From contig MU831553.1 in the NCBI GenBank assembly GCA_029204225.1, positions 60,001 to 124,000 of the forward strand: 64,000 nucleotides of DNA. Direction: 5' to 3'. The notes under the pieces were generated by a model, which made no database searches, was not told the DNA's origin, and saw only the letters and a list, made by a program, of their open reading frames with translations. This document shows positions 34,430 to 47,488 of this stretch, one piece after another (the stretch's first letter is position 1; each line of letters opens with the position of its first letter). Both the position numbers and the translations under genes were made by a program. The DNA comes from Diphasiastrum complanatum. Taxonomy: Eukaryota > Streptophyta > Lycopodiopsida > Lycopodiales > Lycopodiaceae.

Positions 34430-34926
34430 CTCCTCCTCAAAAATCTAGGTTGGTAGATCTAGTTTGATGGAAAACATGATGATCTTGAACTTGATTCCAT
34501 GGGCTGAATTGGTATTTGCTGGTTCAAAAGGTGTGAAGATCAGCCAATGAGCTTGATGTTGATCTGAAATCACCATATCCATGATAGTGCTTCTTTGATG
34601 TTGACATCTTTGATGAACTTGAGAGCTTTGCACCATCCTAGCATCTTCGAAATTGATTCCTTCCAAATTTCATGTAGATGCCTGACTTTGAGGCTTGCTC
34701 CTTCTTCATGTGCATGCTCTTCCATGAGAAAATAAAGATTTTTTCTTGACTTATTAGGATCACAAAGATCTAACATCATGTTACCATGATCTAGAGAATT
34801 AGACTTATCCAAATTGGCAAGACTATGCATGCTATAATAACAAAGTGTTTGCATCATATCTTCATGCTTGTTTACCATGCTAATCTTAGATCCAATGAGA
34901 CTAAATACTTCATTATGGAGATAAGT

Positions 34927-35562
34927 TTATATAGAAGATGATTCACTTACTCTCATAAAGAGTTTACAATTTGCCTCAATACAAATTTTCAAACTATGAG
35001 TGAACAAATCACTTTTGCTCTTACATGACTCAAGAGCATACTTTTGATGAAATAACCTTTTGCTTTCTAATTGATTTAAAATCAATTTCAACCTTTCAAG
35101 AACATCATCTATGTTCTTAAGAGAGACTTCATACTCAACTAGTATGGCTTTATTCCAATTTGGAGATGCAATGATCTCACTAAAGCAAATTGATCTATCA
35201 AATGACATAAGAGAAGTAAGTATGAGATGTATACCACATGAGATATGCTCCTCTTTCCCTTGAAATGTGAGCCACATGGAATCAACCATATTTTTTGAGT
35301 TTCTTTTTGAAATCACAACTTGAGAAGGTCTCTCCTCCTCAATCCTTGGCACACTTGAACCTTGAGATGATTCTTTAAGATCCTCTTCATGGTGCTCCTT
35401 CTTGATGAAAATCCGAAACCTCCATGTCTCATAATGATCACAACAACTATGACTACACAATATGCACTTCCTGTGATTATTAAAATTACTTATGCTAGAA
35501 ACATAAGTCCAAAAATCACCACAACTTGGCATGATTTTTCTAATATTGAAATCAAAAGGCAT
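34927..35562 (-). CDS. Element F ORF, unknown (second related frame)
   Basis: 211 codons with an ATG at 35562. The early segment has a Cys-rich stretch (CILCSHSCCDHYETWRF). The later part has ICFSEIIASPNWNKAILVEY, parallel to the preceding ORF's FEDIFVFQRWIKAIVVEC, and a C-terminal CKLFMRVSESSS. It lies only 3 bp from the preceding frame. A third small frame follows at 34570-34878. This could be a duplicated remnant of a copia polyprotein segment. Confidence 0.4.
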   Translation of the reverse strand: MPFDFNIRKIMPSCGDFWTYVSSISNFNNHRKCILCSHSCCDHYETWRFRIFIKKEHHEEDLKESSQGSSVPRIEEERPSQVVISKRNSKNMVDSMWLTFQGKEEHISCGIHLILTSLMSFDRSICFSEIIASPNWNKAILVEYEVSLKNIDDVLERLKLILNQLESKRLFHQKYALESCKSKSDLFTHSLKICIEANCKLFMRVSESSSI

Positions 35563-35565
35563 TTC

Positions 35566-36075
35566 CTACTCAGTAAGGATATAAGTGTCCACTTTGGATG
35601 CTTCACTTATTCTCATAAGAAGTTTACAACTTGCCTTTAAGATTGAAAACTTACAATTTTCATCTTTATGAATGAACACATCATTCATGATCTTATTGAA
35701 ACCAAAAGTTCCTACATTACGAAGATATTTCCATTTCCTTGACTTCATAACTAATGTAAGCTTACAAGGAAAACATATTTTTCTATCTTTTAAGGCATCA
35801 CACTCAACCACTATTGCCTTAATCCACCTTTGAAATACAAAAATATCTTCAAAGCAAAATGGTTCTTCATAAGTTGACATGAGAGCATAAATGAAACTAT
35901 TTTCATTTTGTGATTGCTCCTTATTCTTGATTGATTTCTCTTGGATAATAACAATAAGTTTGAACTTGTCCAAAGTTACAAGCAAAATACTTTCCAAGGA
36001 CATAAAATAAATCCAAGTTACTTTCATGAAAGTGACATCTATCTTTGCATCTTGAACCCAACAATGCACTTCCAA
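35566..36075 (-). CDS. Element F ORF, unknown (first of two related frames)
   Basis: 169 codons. The middle reads EPFCFEDIFVFQRWIKAIVVEC, which loosely recalls the lead-in to copia RT (an EP..F.EA....W..AM..E pattern). No RT catalytic box follows. It ends with CKLLMRISEASK. A second frame just downstream (34927-35562) ends CKLFMRVSESSS after a similar W.KAI.VE segment, so the two look like diverged tandem copies. No function is assigned. Confidence 0.4.
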   Translation of the reverse strand: MEVHCWVQDAKIDVTFMKVTWIYFMSLESILLVTLDKFKLIVIIQEKSIKNKEQSQNENSFIYALMSTYEEPFCFEDIFVFQRWIKAIVVECDALKDRKICFPCKLTLVMKSRKWKYLRNVGTFGFNKIMNDVFIHKDENCKFSILKASCKLLMRISEASKVDTYILTE

Positions 36076-36243
36076 ATGAAAAATTTCAAAAGATTCAACA
36101 TGTGTTGTAATGGACTCTTGAAGACAAATCTTGCAAGTCCTTGTGAGACTCTAAGCCTCACTCACCTTTCCACAAAGGAAACACCTTTCCTTGGACTTGT
36201 CCTTCTTGTATTTGCATTTTAAACTTGAAGCTCCATCCTTCAC

Positions 36244-36459
36244 CTAGGCCCCCTTGCTTTGGTTCTCCTTGGATGGATTGGTCTTCTTTTTGTAGCATCT
36301 TGAGAAAATATATCCTCCCTTGCCACAAAGGTTGCACTTATGATCCTTTCTTTCCTTCAATAGGATGCCACCTATTGATGCCATGTGAATAAAAACCTGT
36401 GATATGATTCTACAAATGTAATTTGTGACTTTCAAGAGACTAGATTTGAACATCTTCAA
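36244..36459 (-). CDS. Element F gag-like fragment with altered zinc knuckle
   Basis: A 71-codon frame with KDHKCNLCGKGGYIFSRCYKKK. This is the C-x2-C-x4-H-x4-C nucleocapsid pattern with the His replaced by Tyr. Its position on the gag side of element F fits. No ATG choice can be defended: an internal ATG exists near the start, and the region upstream is stop-rich. Confidence 0.5.
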   Translation of the reverse strand: MKMFKSSLLKVTNYICRIISQVFIHMASIGGILLKERKDHKCNLCGKGGYIFSRCYKKKTNPSKENQSKGA

Positions 36460-38031
36460 TAATCTAGAATGATCTACAAAAGATCTAGCTCACAAACCTA
36501 AGAATCAATCTTCACACTAATGACTAGTCACTTGGAAACTTTGCTTTGATCACTAAGACAAAAGCACACAATCTTTGAATCAAATCACTAAAGAAATCAG
36601 ATCCAATCTCCTATTGGACTCATCAAATACCAATGACTCTTTCTTTTGAAAGTTGAAATGGATATGAAAAAGATTTGACACCTAGATTTTCCTTTTCACT
36701 TGACTAGTTCTCTCAACACTTGAGATTCTTGAACAAAAGGGGGGTTTTGTTTCAAATACATGAAAATCAAACTTAATCACTTCTTTTGGACTCACTCTTG
36801 ACCCAAATAATCTCACACTTGAGATTTAGAATGAATTTGATTTGATTTGACAACAAACTATACCATCAATTTTTCACAAAGCTTAAAAAATTAGACAACT
36901 AGAGATTCACAAAGATCTCAACCATGCATGAATACTCAAATATGGACTCCTCCTCATTCTAGACATCCAATGGGATCTCAAATTGACCCTCACACTCTCA
37001 CAAAGAAAGTTGAATAGAACTAATTTGAGCTTCATACATACTATGTCAATTTTTGCTCAATAAATTGATTCAATCACCCCTATTGGATTCTACCAATTAC
37101 TCTACCTTTAGAGACTTGAAATGAAATTCAAAATCAAAAGTTGTGATTTCTCACTAAGATATTGTGCTTCAAAGATCTAATGCCACTTAGAACGATTTGA
37201 TCACATAGGAGAAGACAAATTCTTCACCAATAACAACACATAATGAGCTTCTAGATCTTGCCCTCTACAAAGGAAGGAACTCTTAGAAAATTGGATCTCT
37301 CTCTACACATTTGTCATAGACACCTTAATGACTCTTTTCAGACCTTACAATCACTCAAACAAATTGAGTAGGGTTGAACAATGTGACTTGGATCTCAATC
37401 TCTTTTCTAGAACTCTCAATTTAAGCCAATCTATGTCAAATTCTACAAAAGATTTGCATAGATGCTCTATATGCACTAGAAACTCTCAAAGGTTTCACTT
37501 GGAGGACAAATCCAAGGATGTTTTCTAGCAAATTGATGCTTCTAAACTTGACCCTATCACTCTTGAACAAATCTAGAGTGATGGTACAATGGATTTCAAC
37601 CTCTCACCTTAATCTATGATTTTTAGCAAAATCTCTCTCAACTTCAACATGCACTCAAGAAATCAAAGATGATCAATTAATGCACCTATTTCAAGCTTCA
37701 AATTTAATTTCTTGGCTAATCTAATCCAAGAACTAATCAAGGGATTAGATTCTCTATAGAAAATGCTTGATTTTACATTAAAAATCTCTCAAATTGGGTG
37801 TGTGAGTCAAATTGTACAAATTTTTGAATTTTCTCAACCAAAACCGGAGTTGTACGGACTCACACGTGTGAAAAGGGTTCCTACATCCCAAAACAAGTTT
37901 TGGTCCAAAAATTTTGAGAATATCTATCAAATCCAACTCGCTACCCAAAATTTGACTAGTTTCCAAAAAACTGCTAGCTTTGGCTTTGATTTGGATTAAC
38001 CCTATCAATTTCAACAAAACCTCTTGTACTA

Positions 38032-38044
38032 GGCTCTGATACCA
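38032..38044 (-). promoter_or_regulatory. Primer-binding site of element F
   Basis: Plus GGCTCTGATACCA, which is TGGTATCAGAGCC on minus, lies directly against the TG of the 5' LTR. It is a perfect plant copia iMet-tRNA site. Confidence 0.95.
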
Positions 38045-38876
38045 TGTGCAAAAAGTACAAAAAGGACCAAGAGTGGATCCTAATCTGATCCTCAAGAGGG
38101 ATTGGTTGTTAGATTACTTGATCTATCAATCTACTTCAGATTAAGATCAATCTAGATCAATTCTAGACACAAAATCCTAACAAGAACAATCATTAATTGA
38201 AGGTAAGTGTACTTTCTGGTTTAACACGTGTGAAACACTGTCTGAGTATGGACTCCAACCTAAAAATCAAGTACACATTGATAGAACCTCAAAACAATCA
38301 AAACAAATGTAGACAAATGGAGAGAATCACTCAAAATTGCTTCCAAAACCAAGATTGGTGTCTCACACTGATTATGGCCAAATGTGACACTATATATACA
38401 ATAAGTGGGAGCTCGTGGTACTGATCATCCCTTTGATCCCACATGTGTGAAGGTGCTTTGTCATATGATGATTCATCATGCAAAACTGACACTTGGACAA
38501 AACCTTCTATTTTGAGCACTTTTGGTCCATTTTCCTTCTATATGGAGATCTACTTGAAAATCTTCTAGAAGTCAAAATTCGTCTACTTCAGCTTATTCCA
38601 CACATGTGAGCTGTCCTCTACACATGGGATGTGACACCTAACCAAAGGATGTGGCTCATGCAAGCAATAGACTGATGCCATGTGTCATATGTCTAGAAAA
38701 CTAGTTTTTGGCCTTTTTAGCCACTAGAACTTGAATTAAATCATATGTACAACCTATATGATTATGGTACATGACAAGTACACTATTTTCACACGTGGAA
38801 ACAGGCTCCACACATGTGTGTTTATCTATATACAAGATTTTTGGCCTCTACCAAGCTTATTTTTGCATTTTTCACA
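38045..38876 (-). repeat. 5' LTR of element F
   Basis: 832 bp, the same length as 33598-34429. It is followed by the second CTTAC target duplication at 38877-38881. The low LTR-LTR divergence points to a young insertion. Confidence 0.95.
38391..38399 (-). promoter_or_regulatory. TATA-box candidate in the 5' LTR of element F
   Basis: On minus this reads TGTATATATAG, conserved in the other LTR at about 33943-33951. It lies about 350 bp inside the LTR from its internal edge, a reasonable place for the U3/R promoter. Confidence 0.45.
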
Positions 38877-38881
38877 CTTAC

Positions 38882-38978
38882 TCTCTATCACTTTTCCCCC
38901 GTCTCTCATGCTTTCTTTGGTTTTTGCTAATTGTTGGAACTGAATGTTATTGGGATTGTGTGTTATTATACTTTTTAT

Positions 38979-39011
<33 letters not shown>

Positions 39012-39207
39012 GATAAGCTGTCTTTGTTGTGGATTGTAGTGTTAATGGATCGTAGGGTTAATGAATGTTAGAGTTAGATGTGAATCCTCCATTCATGATT
39101 GAAATCTGAACTATACTAGAACGAACCTACGCATGACAACTAATTTCGTCTCTTTGATGCTAGATTGACTAGATCTTGGATTCAGGTTAGGCAAGGAAAG
39201 AAACCCA
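38882..39207. other. Gene-free; probable right part of the family G LTR
   Basis: Continues the sequence broken by element F. It contains a short GA run at 38980-39008. No gene is seen, and the end of the LTR cannot be fixed. Confidence 0.4.
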
Positions 39208-39570
39208 CTACAATCCCAGGACTTTTAGGGTTTCTAGTTCAGATGCACGTTTTTCTATGAGTATTGAACTGTTTGGAGCCCGGTTTAGTTCTGTAGGTTC
39301 ATCTCGGCGTGCAGCACAGGACCGAACAGACGATTTAAAAAACAAACTTCATTCGGCGACACTAGACCAGTTCTTGGAGATGTTGGAAAGTAGTCCATTT
39401 AGGAGCATTCCCCTCGATAGAAAGGGTGTATTCGGTCAAACAGCGTCAGATTTGAGCTACAAATGAATCTGTGGGTTCGTGTCGAGCTCATGAACCTATG
39501 GACATTTCCCATTTGAAGTTTTCACCATTTTTTATTGAATCTGACCAATTTCTGGCTCGATGGGCTTGTG
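39208..39570 (+). repeat. H repeat unit, copy 1
   Basis: A roughly 350-bp unit also found at about 47771-48130 and 48131-48490, with a partial copy at 47489-47770. Landmarks are ATGCACGTTTTTCTATGAGT, GCAGCACAGGACsGAA, GGCGACACTrGACCAGTTCT and GTCGAGCcCAtGAACCT. It contains a 69-codon frame (39257-39466) repeated in other units. Confidence 0.85.
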
Positions 39571-41142
<1,572 letters not shown>

Positions 41143-42349
41143 TGTAGCGCAGGCATTCCAAAAGGAGCCGGGAATCACGACTTAGCTTCCCAGCCTTCAA
41201 CTCTTGCCATCCAAACCCACTTGACATACAAACAGCCAACTCGCCAACAACGATCAGACTTAACCCACTTGAAGTTCCGAAAACCAACATTGAGATCCAA
41301 CCTGGCGCCATGCCAGATCAGGGGTCCCGATGTGGGTGACTTCCCTCCAAGCAAGTCGCCCGACATACATCAAACTTAACCAACTCGAAGCTTCGTTACA
41401 AACGAGTAACATCTATTCCAAGCAAGCGGTCTGACTTACATTAGACTTAACTAACTGAAAGCTTCGTCACGAGCGCTGGAAGCCAACCTGGTGCCACGCC
41501 AGACTGGACAGCCATAAACAGGTAACTTCCACCCAAGCAAGCCATCCAACTCAGCCGACAGGTTAGAGCCCGTTCACCAAGAGCTTAATCCATTCACGTT
41601 CATGTAAGAAACACTCAGAACCACAAGCCACGACAGATATGGAGACAAACAGTTCTTGGACCAAATGGTCCCGACAGCATACCGCTGGCGCCACGGACCG
41701 AATGGTCCCGACGGCATACCGCTGGCATCCTGGGATACGACCCTCAGCTATGTGCCAACTTAAAAATTTTGAAGCAGCCTTACAACTGGCACTTTTACCA
41801 AACACTGAAACCCAGAAGGTAATCAGAGTCAGTTTGAGAAAAATCCCAGTTTATTGATAAATCTGAGAAGGTTACATTTCAAGTGTGTGACCGACCCTAG
41901 TCTCCGAGGCGCTAGCATGCCAAGGCGAGAGCCATGACAACATTCCAACAAGGGAGGCTGAGACTTGGTTGGAGCTCGTCCTGAGTCGCAACCCGCACTC
42001 CCCTATAGTATTGGTGTGATTCGGCAACCCCCTCATACCAAGCACTCTATTCAAGCTGGTAAAGCACATTTTTCTCTCTCTAGAATTTTCTCTTTCTAGA
42101 AAGTCATTTTCTCTCTCTAGATTTTACTGATCCCCAGGCTTTCTTTAATCATGCCTAGATCGTGTGAGGTGATTGCACATCGATCTGAACTCTTTGGACT
42201 CCGCTAGAACAGATCAAAGATTTTCAGCCATAGGAACTTGGCGCCAACTGGATTCTGGTCACAGTGGCGCCCGGAGTAGTAGGGGCGCTGTTGGAGCCGG
42301 GGACATAGCTGGCGCCGGAAGTAAAGCTTGTAAAGGTAGCTTTACAACA
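41143..42349 (-). repeat. 3' LTR of element E
   Basis: 1207 bp, TGTAGCGCAGG...TTTACAACA, matched by 45073-46528. It is flanked on the left by target duplication CTCAC (41138-41142). On minus it follows a purine tract AAAGGTGGGGTGGATG. It contains a 31-bp direct repeat near 41667-41728 (ATGGTCCCGACrGCATACCG) and several GGCGCC palindromes. Confidence 0.92.
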
Positions 42350-42532
42350 TCCACCCCACCTTTATAAAATCTGATGTCCTCATCAGATGTCAGATTAAAG
42401 TAAAGGTGTCTCCAAATTAAAATAACTATACATTTAAGCTACTTGGCACAGTACTCAATTTACTGGCCACTTTTTATCAACATTGAAGGTGGCACACCAC
42501 AAGTCGGGGGCTCAACTCTTTGTACTGAAAAA

Positions 42533-42994
42533 TTACATAACTTGAAAATATCTCTTTGTCTGGAAAAAGCGTAGATTTGATATCGCTTTCTTAAAACCCA
42601 AGGACCTTATTAACTGGTGACAGAGGCCTTTCTTTGAAATGTTCGCCCCTGTCGCTTCTGACTTTCGACTTTGGAACTCCTTTGAGCTCCTGATTTGTCT
42701 TTGATGCACTTTGTGTTGAGCTCCTTGAGCTCCAGATTTGATCAGTTCCGCACAGGTATCAAGGCTCCCTGAGCCAAAGGATTTATCGTTTGATTGCCCA
42801 CTTTGTGGTCCACTCCGTGCCTTGTTGCTTCTGGACCTTGGTTTCTCTCCTTGTCCCAGCCTGATCTTGATACTTTTCCATCTTGGCTCTTTAAGGTAGG
42901 CAAAGATTGAGTACTCCGCAATGCACCTCTCACTTAGCTTGAAGTAGCTCTTTGAATCAGCCCAAATGTAACCATTGACCTCGTGGAAAGCCAA
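42533..42994 (-). CDS. Element E ORF, unknown
   Basis: 153 codons counted from a TTG at 42994; the frame is open upstream to a TAG about 40 bp further, and no ATG start is clear. The N-terminal part has Trp and Tyr (FHEVNGYIWADSKSYFKLSE). The rest is Ser-, Gln- and Lys-rich and basic. No domain is recognised. It may be a gag-like remnant, or simply an open frame. Confidence 0.3.
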   Translation of the reverse strand: MAFHEVNGYIWADSKSYFKLSERCIAEYSIFAYLKEPRWKSIKIRLGQGEKPRSRSNKARSGPQSGQSNDKSFGSGSLDTCAELIKSGAQGAQHKVHQRQIRSSKEFQSRKSEATGANISKKGLCHQLIRSLGFKKAISNLRFFQTKRYFQVM

Positions 42995-44199
42995 AGGGTC
43001 GCACCAGTTTGATCCGCATACGAACTATCTCTTCGCGTTTGTTTTAAGCACCATGTCCGTTGTGCAAAACTTGACTTTCACAATTCCATCACTGGTCAGT
43101 TGCCTCACAGTCAAAACAAGAAGTGTACATCGAGCTTGGCTTCAAGTAGCTCTCTTTGAATCAGACACATGCACCCAGAGTTTGCACTAGTCCGATCTCA
43201 ACGCGAACTGTCCCTTAGCGTCTGTTCGAAATACCAAGTCTCTCATGCAAGACTCAACTTTCACAGTTCCTTCATTGATCAGCTGCCTTACACGTAACAC
43301 AAGCCAGCGTACTCATATGTTTCCTCGTCATTGCTGGTCCAAAGAAAGCCTATAACAAGCTTTCCTTTCCAAAATAAAAACTTGTCAACTTATTAGGTCC
43401 AAAGTTCACCAGTCTCCTCGTGTGAGTATGGCTAGGTCACCTTGAATTTGCCCCCGTTTTGATCAACTTTCATTCAAAATTTGCCACAAGAGAGAGGTGT
43501 GTGTGATAGTTCCCCTCCACTTATAAAATCAGCTGATCGGACTTAGAGTAGAGTTCTTCGGACAAAAAGCCTTTCCAACACTTTGCTTCCCATCTGCTAG
43601 GATTATGGCTCGATCCAACTTGTTGCCAATCTCTGAAGAGGATCCTAGTCTTTCCCCTTTGAGGAAAAACCCAACTGATACTGGATATCACCCATGCTCA
43701 GTGAGTTTCAGTTCCGAAGGTGGCCGTCCCAAAATGAAAACCAACTGCTCCATAGAAGATCTCCCCTAAAATTGCCCTTTCTAGCTTTTTGACTTCCTGC
43801 TTGCATCTGGTGGGCGTTGTCGCAAATGAAACTAACCCAAGAAACAGGCTAGCCATCCATCCTTTGCAAATATTGAGTCGTTTCGTTGCCGTTCACGTGC
43901 GAGTACTTGAACTGCAAATCCGTCCCACAGATTCTGTAGTCCTCTTTGTTTGATGGTATCAGCCTTCAAAAGAAAGGTTCCTTCTCGAGCCATCATCTCC
44001 TTGTATCACAAGCAATCATGCAAACCAGACAAAGCACGAGTACTAAGACTCACCACGAATACATACAAGTAAGACACTCAGGCAGGTTACTAACAAGTAA
44101 CAAAGACAAGGTCCCCCTTTGAGATGGTCCTGCCAATGGACCTTTGCCTGGCCGCGCCCATACAAATCGATCACAGAATTAGCCCACATAGGACACCCC

Positions 44200-44990
44200 T
44201 CCAACTGTCCGTGCTCTCACCATTAAGCAGCACATTGCCTTAGTCACGCCCCACCACTTTTTGGCCGATAGCCCTTATAGCTAGACGATCGGCAACTATT
44301 CTTGAATATATCAACCCCGTGGATGCACACGTGCTTTCACCGTTAGACAGCACATTGCCTCAGTAACGCCCCCACCAAATCTAGTCGATAGCCCTTATAG
44401 CTAAACGATCGGCAGCATACCCCCCAATCATGGATGCACCCGTGCTTTCACCATTAGGAAGCACATTGCCTCAGTAACGCCCCCACCAAATTTGGTCGAT
44501 AGCCCTTATAGCTAAACGAATGGCAGCTATCCTTGAATATACCACCCCTGTGGACGCACCCGTGCTTTCACCATTAGGCAGCACATTGCCTCAGTAACGC
44601 CCCCACCAAATCTAGTCGATAGCCCTTATAGCTAAACGATCGGCAGCATACCACCCAAATTGTGGACGCACCCGTGATTTCACCGTTAGGCAGCACATTG
44701 CCTCAGGAACGCCCCCACCAAATTTGGTCGATAGCCCTTATAGCTAAACGAACGGTGGCTATCGCGAATATGTCACCCCGCACCCCACAAGGCACAGACC
44801 GTGCTTACACCAACCTAATGGCAGCACATTGTCTCATCTGTCCTACGTGCAGACGGCGCCAGGCCCGAACCGCGAAAATTGACTGTGCTTACACCTCAAG
44901 GGCAGCACCTTGACTCATCAAGCCCCCGTTCTGTCGACCACCCCGACCGTGGACGCACCCATGCTTACACTGTGGGTAGCACCTTGCACA
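44200..44990. repeat. Tandem leader repeats of element E
   Basis: Units of about 110-128 bp start near 44210, 44331, 44443, 44561 and 44672, with decayed units near 44800, 44885 and 44962. Each has CCGTGCTTTCACC, GCAGCACATTGCCTCAG, CGCCCCCACCAAAT and GATAGCCCTTATAGCTAAAC. The array sits between the PBS and any coding part, in the transcribed leader. Confidence 0.9.
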
Positions 44991-45057
44991 ACAGTTGTCT
45001 TGATGAATCCCAAACCGTGGCCATTTCCTTGAGATCCGCATAGCTGACCGGCTAGTC

Positions 45058-45070
45058 GGCTCTGATACCA
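45058..45070 (-). promoter_or_regulatory. Primer-binding site of element E
   Basis: Plus GGCTCTGATACCA, two bases from the 5' LTR. On minus it is TGGTATCAGAGCC, the copia-type iMet-tRNA site. Confidence 0.95.
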
Positions 45071-45072
45071 CA

Positions 45073-46528
45073 TGTAGCGCAGGCATCCCAAAGGGAGCCG
45101 GGAATCACGACTTAGCTTCCCAGCCTTCAACTCTTGCCATCCAAACTCCAACAACGATCAGACTTAACCAACTTGAAGTTCCGAAAACCAACATTGAGAT
45201 CCAACCTGGCGCCATGCCAGATCAGGGGTCCCGATGTCGGTGACTTCCCTCCAAGCAAGTCGTCCAACATACATCAAACTTAACCAACTCGAAGCTTCGT
45301 TACAAATGAGTAACATCCATTCCAAGCAAGCAGTTTGACTTACATTAGACTTAACCAACTGAAAGCTTCGTCACGAGCGCTGGAAGCCAACCTGGCGCCA
45401 CGCCAGACTAGACAGCCATAAACAGGTAGCTTCCACCCAAGCAAGCCATCCAACTCAGCCGACAGGTTAGAGCCCGTTCCCCAAGAGCTTAACCCATTCA
45501 CGTTCATGCAAGGAACACTCAGAACCACAAGCCGCGACAGATATGGAGACAACCAATTCCTGGACCAAATGGTCCCGACAGCATACCGCTGGCGCCACGG
45601 ACCGAATGGTCCCGACGGCATACCGCTGGCGTTCCGGGATACGACTCTCAACTATGTGCCAACTTAAAAATTTTGAAGCGGTCTTACAACTGGCGCTTTT
45701 ACCGAACACTGAAACCCAGAAGGTAATCAGAGTCAGTTTGAGAAAAATCCCAGTTCATTGATAAATCTGAGAAGGTTACATTTCAAGTGTGTGACCGACC
45801 CTAGTCTCTAGGGCGATAGCATGCCAAGGCGAGAGCCATGACAACATTCCAGCAAGGGAGGCTGAGACTTGGTTGGAGCTCGTCCTGAGTCGCAACCCGC
45901 ACTCCCCTATAATATTGGTGTGATTCGGCACCCCCCCCCATACCAAGCACTCTATCCAAGCTGGTAAAGCACGTTTTTCTCTCTCTAGGATTTTCTCTTT
46001 CTAGAAAGTCATTTTATCTCTCTAGATTTTATTGATCCCCAGGCTTCCTTTAATCATGCCTAGATCGTGTGAGGTGATTGCACATCGATCTGAGCTCTCT
46101 GGACTCCGCTAGAACCGATCAAAGATTTTCAGCCATAGGAACTTGGCGCCGGCTGGATTCTGGTCACAATGGCGCCGGGAGTGGCGCCGTTGGCGCCGGG
46201 AGCAGCAGGGGCACTACTGGCCCTGGGGACATAGCTGGCACCAGTGGCGCCGGAAGGAAAGCTTGTAAAGGTAGCTTTACAATACGCAGGCTTCCTTTTA
46301 TCATGCCTAGATCGTGTGAGGTGATTGCACATCGATTTGAGCTCTCTGGACTCCGCTAGAACCGATCAAATATTTTCAGCCATTGGAACTTGGCGCCGGC
46401 TGGATTCTGGTCACAGTGGCGCCGGGAGCGGCGCTGGCGTCGGAAGCAGCAGGGGCGCTGCTGGGGCCAGGGACATAGCTGGCGCCAGTGGCACCGGAAG
46501 TAAAGCTTGTAAAGGTAGCTTTACAACA
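45073..46528 (-). repeat. 5' LTR of element E with duplicated terminus
   Basis: Matches 41143-42349, but the last 245 bp or so are present twice in tandem (about 46038-46281 and 46287-46528). Each copy ends GCTTGTAAAGGTAGCTTTACA. Relative to the 3' LTR it also lacks about 26 bp near 45146. The outer end is fixed by CTCAC at 46529-46533. Confidence 0.9.
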
Positions 46529-46772
46529 CTCACAAGTTGCCACGTGGCAGGCCACGTAGGCATGTCATGAGACAAACCACGCAGGCTTGGGACTTGCCAT
46601 GTGGTAGGTCACGTAGGCCTATCATAGGCTTGTGTGGCAAGTCATATAGGCATGACATAGGCTTGATGTCTGCCATGCAGGCATGCAGTCTGCCACATAG
46701 GCTTGATATAGGCTTCTGTGGCAAGCTAACTAAGCTATGCACCACGTAGGTCTGCCATGCAGGCTTGAGTGC

Positions 46773-46828
<56 letters not shown>

Positions 46829-47038
46829 TTTGTGAGAGGGGTCCACCAGGCCTACGTTTTAAAGCCTTCCCAACCCTTCACAACCAATTTTTCCTTCATA
46901 GAAATGCATTTTTATTCAGCCTTTTCCGTGGAAAGTTTGATAAATTAAAAAATCCTTAGAGCACCCTTCAAATTCTTGATAATGAAAGTCCCATTTGTTT
47001 AACACCTTTCATCATGAAAGTATGTACATGCACTTCAC
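46529..47038. repeat. Palindrome tandem array, copy 1 right part
   Basis: Continues the array interrupted by element E. It starts CTCACAAGTTGCCACGTGGC and matches 50323-50797 base for base over long stretches, up to ATGAAAGTATGTACATGCAC. It includes a GA tract at 46776-46826. Confidence 0.9.
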
Positions 47039-47250
47039 TGTATGCTAGTAAAGGGTAATCTGAATTTGGAGTGGGCCCCTTAGATGCATGCTTGGGGAGG
47101 AGGGCCATGCATCCTTTTCATCATACATGCATCCCCCTCCCTATCATTTTTAGTTAAAAAAGTGTGTATGCATGGCTGAGGAGAGGAGGATGCATGGGTG
47201 CACCCATACACATGCGCAAAAGTGTACATAAGTTTAAATATATATATAGA
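47039..47250. other. Short unique interval
   Basis: Contains ATGCATGC-rich text (GATGCATGCTTGGGGAGGAG, then CATGCATCC) and a short TA run just before a Helitron-like end. No gene. Confidence 0.5.
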
Positions 47251-47488
47251 CTAGTAAAGAGTGCCCGCCGATGGCGGGCAGTTGAGGGTGTGTGTGCGTG
47301 TACATGTAAATGTATGTGTGTGGATTTGTGTGTTTGTGTGCGTATATGTCTATGTGTATGTCGTTGACGGGCAACCGATGGTTTGGGTGGTTGTCGATGG
47401 TCGAGGCATGCGACCGAGCAGTCGATGTTGTGTGTGTGTGAAGTGGGTCTGTTTACGGGTGTTGCTACTGCTACTGCATGTATGTGTA
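47251..47488 (-). mobile_element. Helitron-like 3' end, copy 2
   Basis: Plus CTAGTAAAGAGTGCCCGCCG, then ATGGCGGGCA. On minus it is a perfect 8-bp stem with a 3-nt loop (TGCCCGCC/GGCGGGCA), then CTCTTTACTAG, then host TCTATATATA. The inner part is GT-rich (47281-47450) and contains CCGATGGTTTGGGTGG-like subterminal text. No coding and no 5' end identified. Confidence 0.6.

Larger units (their letters stand above)
34430..38031 (-). mobile_element. Element F internal region: non-autonomous LTR retrotransposon
   Basis: The whole element spans 33598-38876. It has paired LTRs, a perfect PBS at 38032-38044 and CTTAC duplications on both sides, all implying recent integration on minus. The 3.6-kb interior holds no RT, integrase or protease. 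A long AT-rich 37000-38030 leader-like part carries only short frames. Coding scraps lie at 34570-36459 (separate entries). It fits a LARD-like non-autonomous element moved by a related copia. Confidence 0.85.
42350..45057 (-). mobile_element. Element E internal region: non-autonomous LTR retrotransposon
   Basis: Element E spans 41143-46528 on minus, with CTCAC duplications on both sides (41138-41142 and 46529-46533) and a perfect PBS at 45058-45070. The 2.7-kb interior encodes no RT, integrase or protease. Its 3' half has one modest frame (42533-42994) and two related GATTCAAAGAGCTACTTCAA blocks (about 42930-42960 and 43140-43165). Its 5' half is a tandem repeat leader. 43400-44200 has no recognisable gene. 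Confidence 0.85.
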
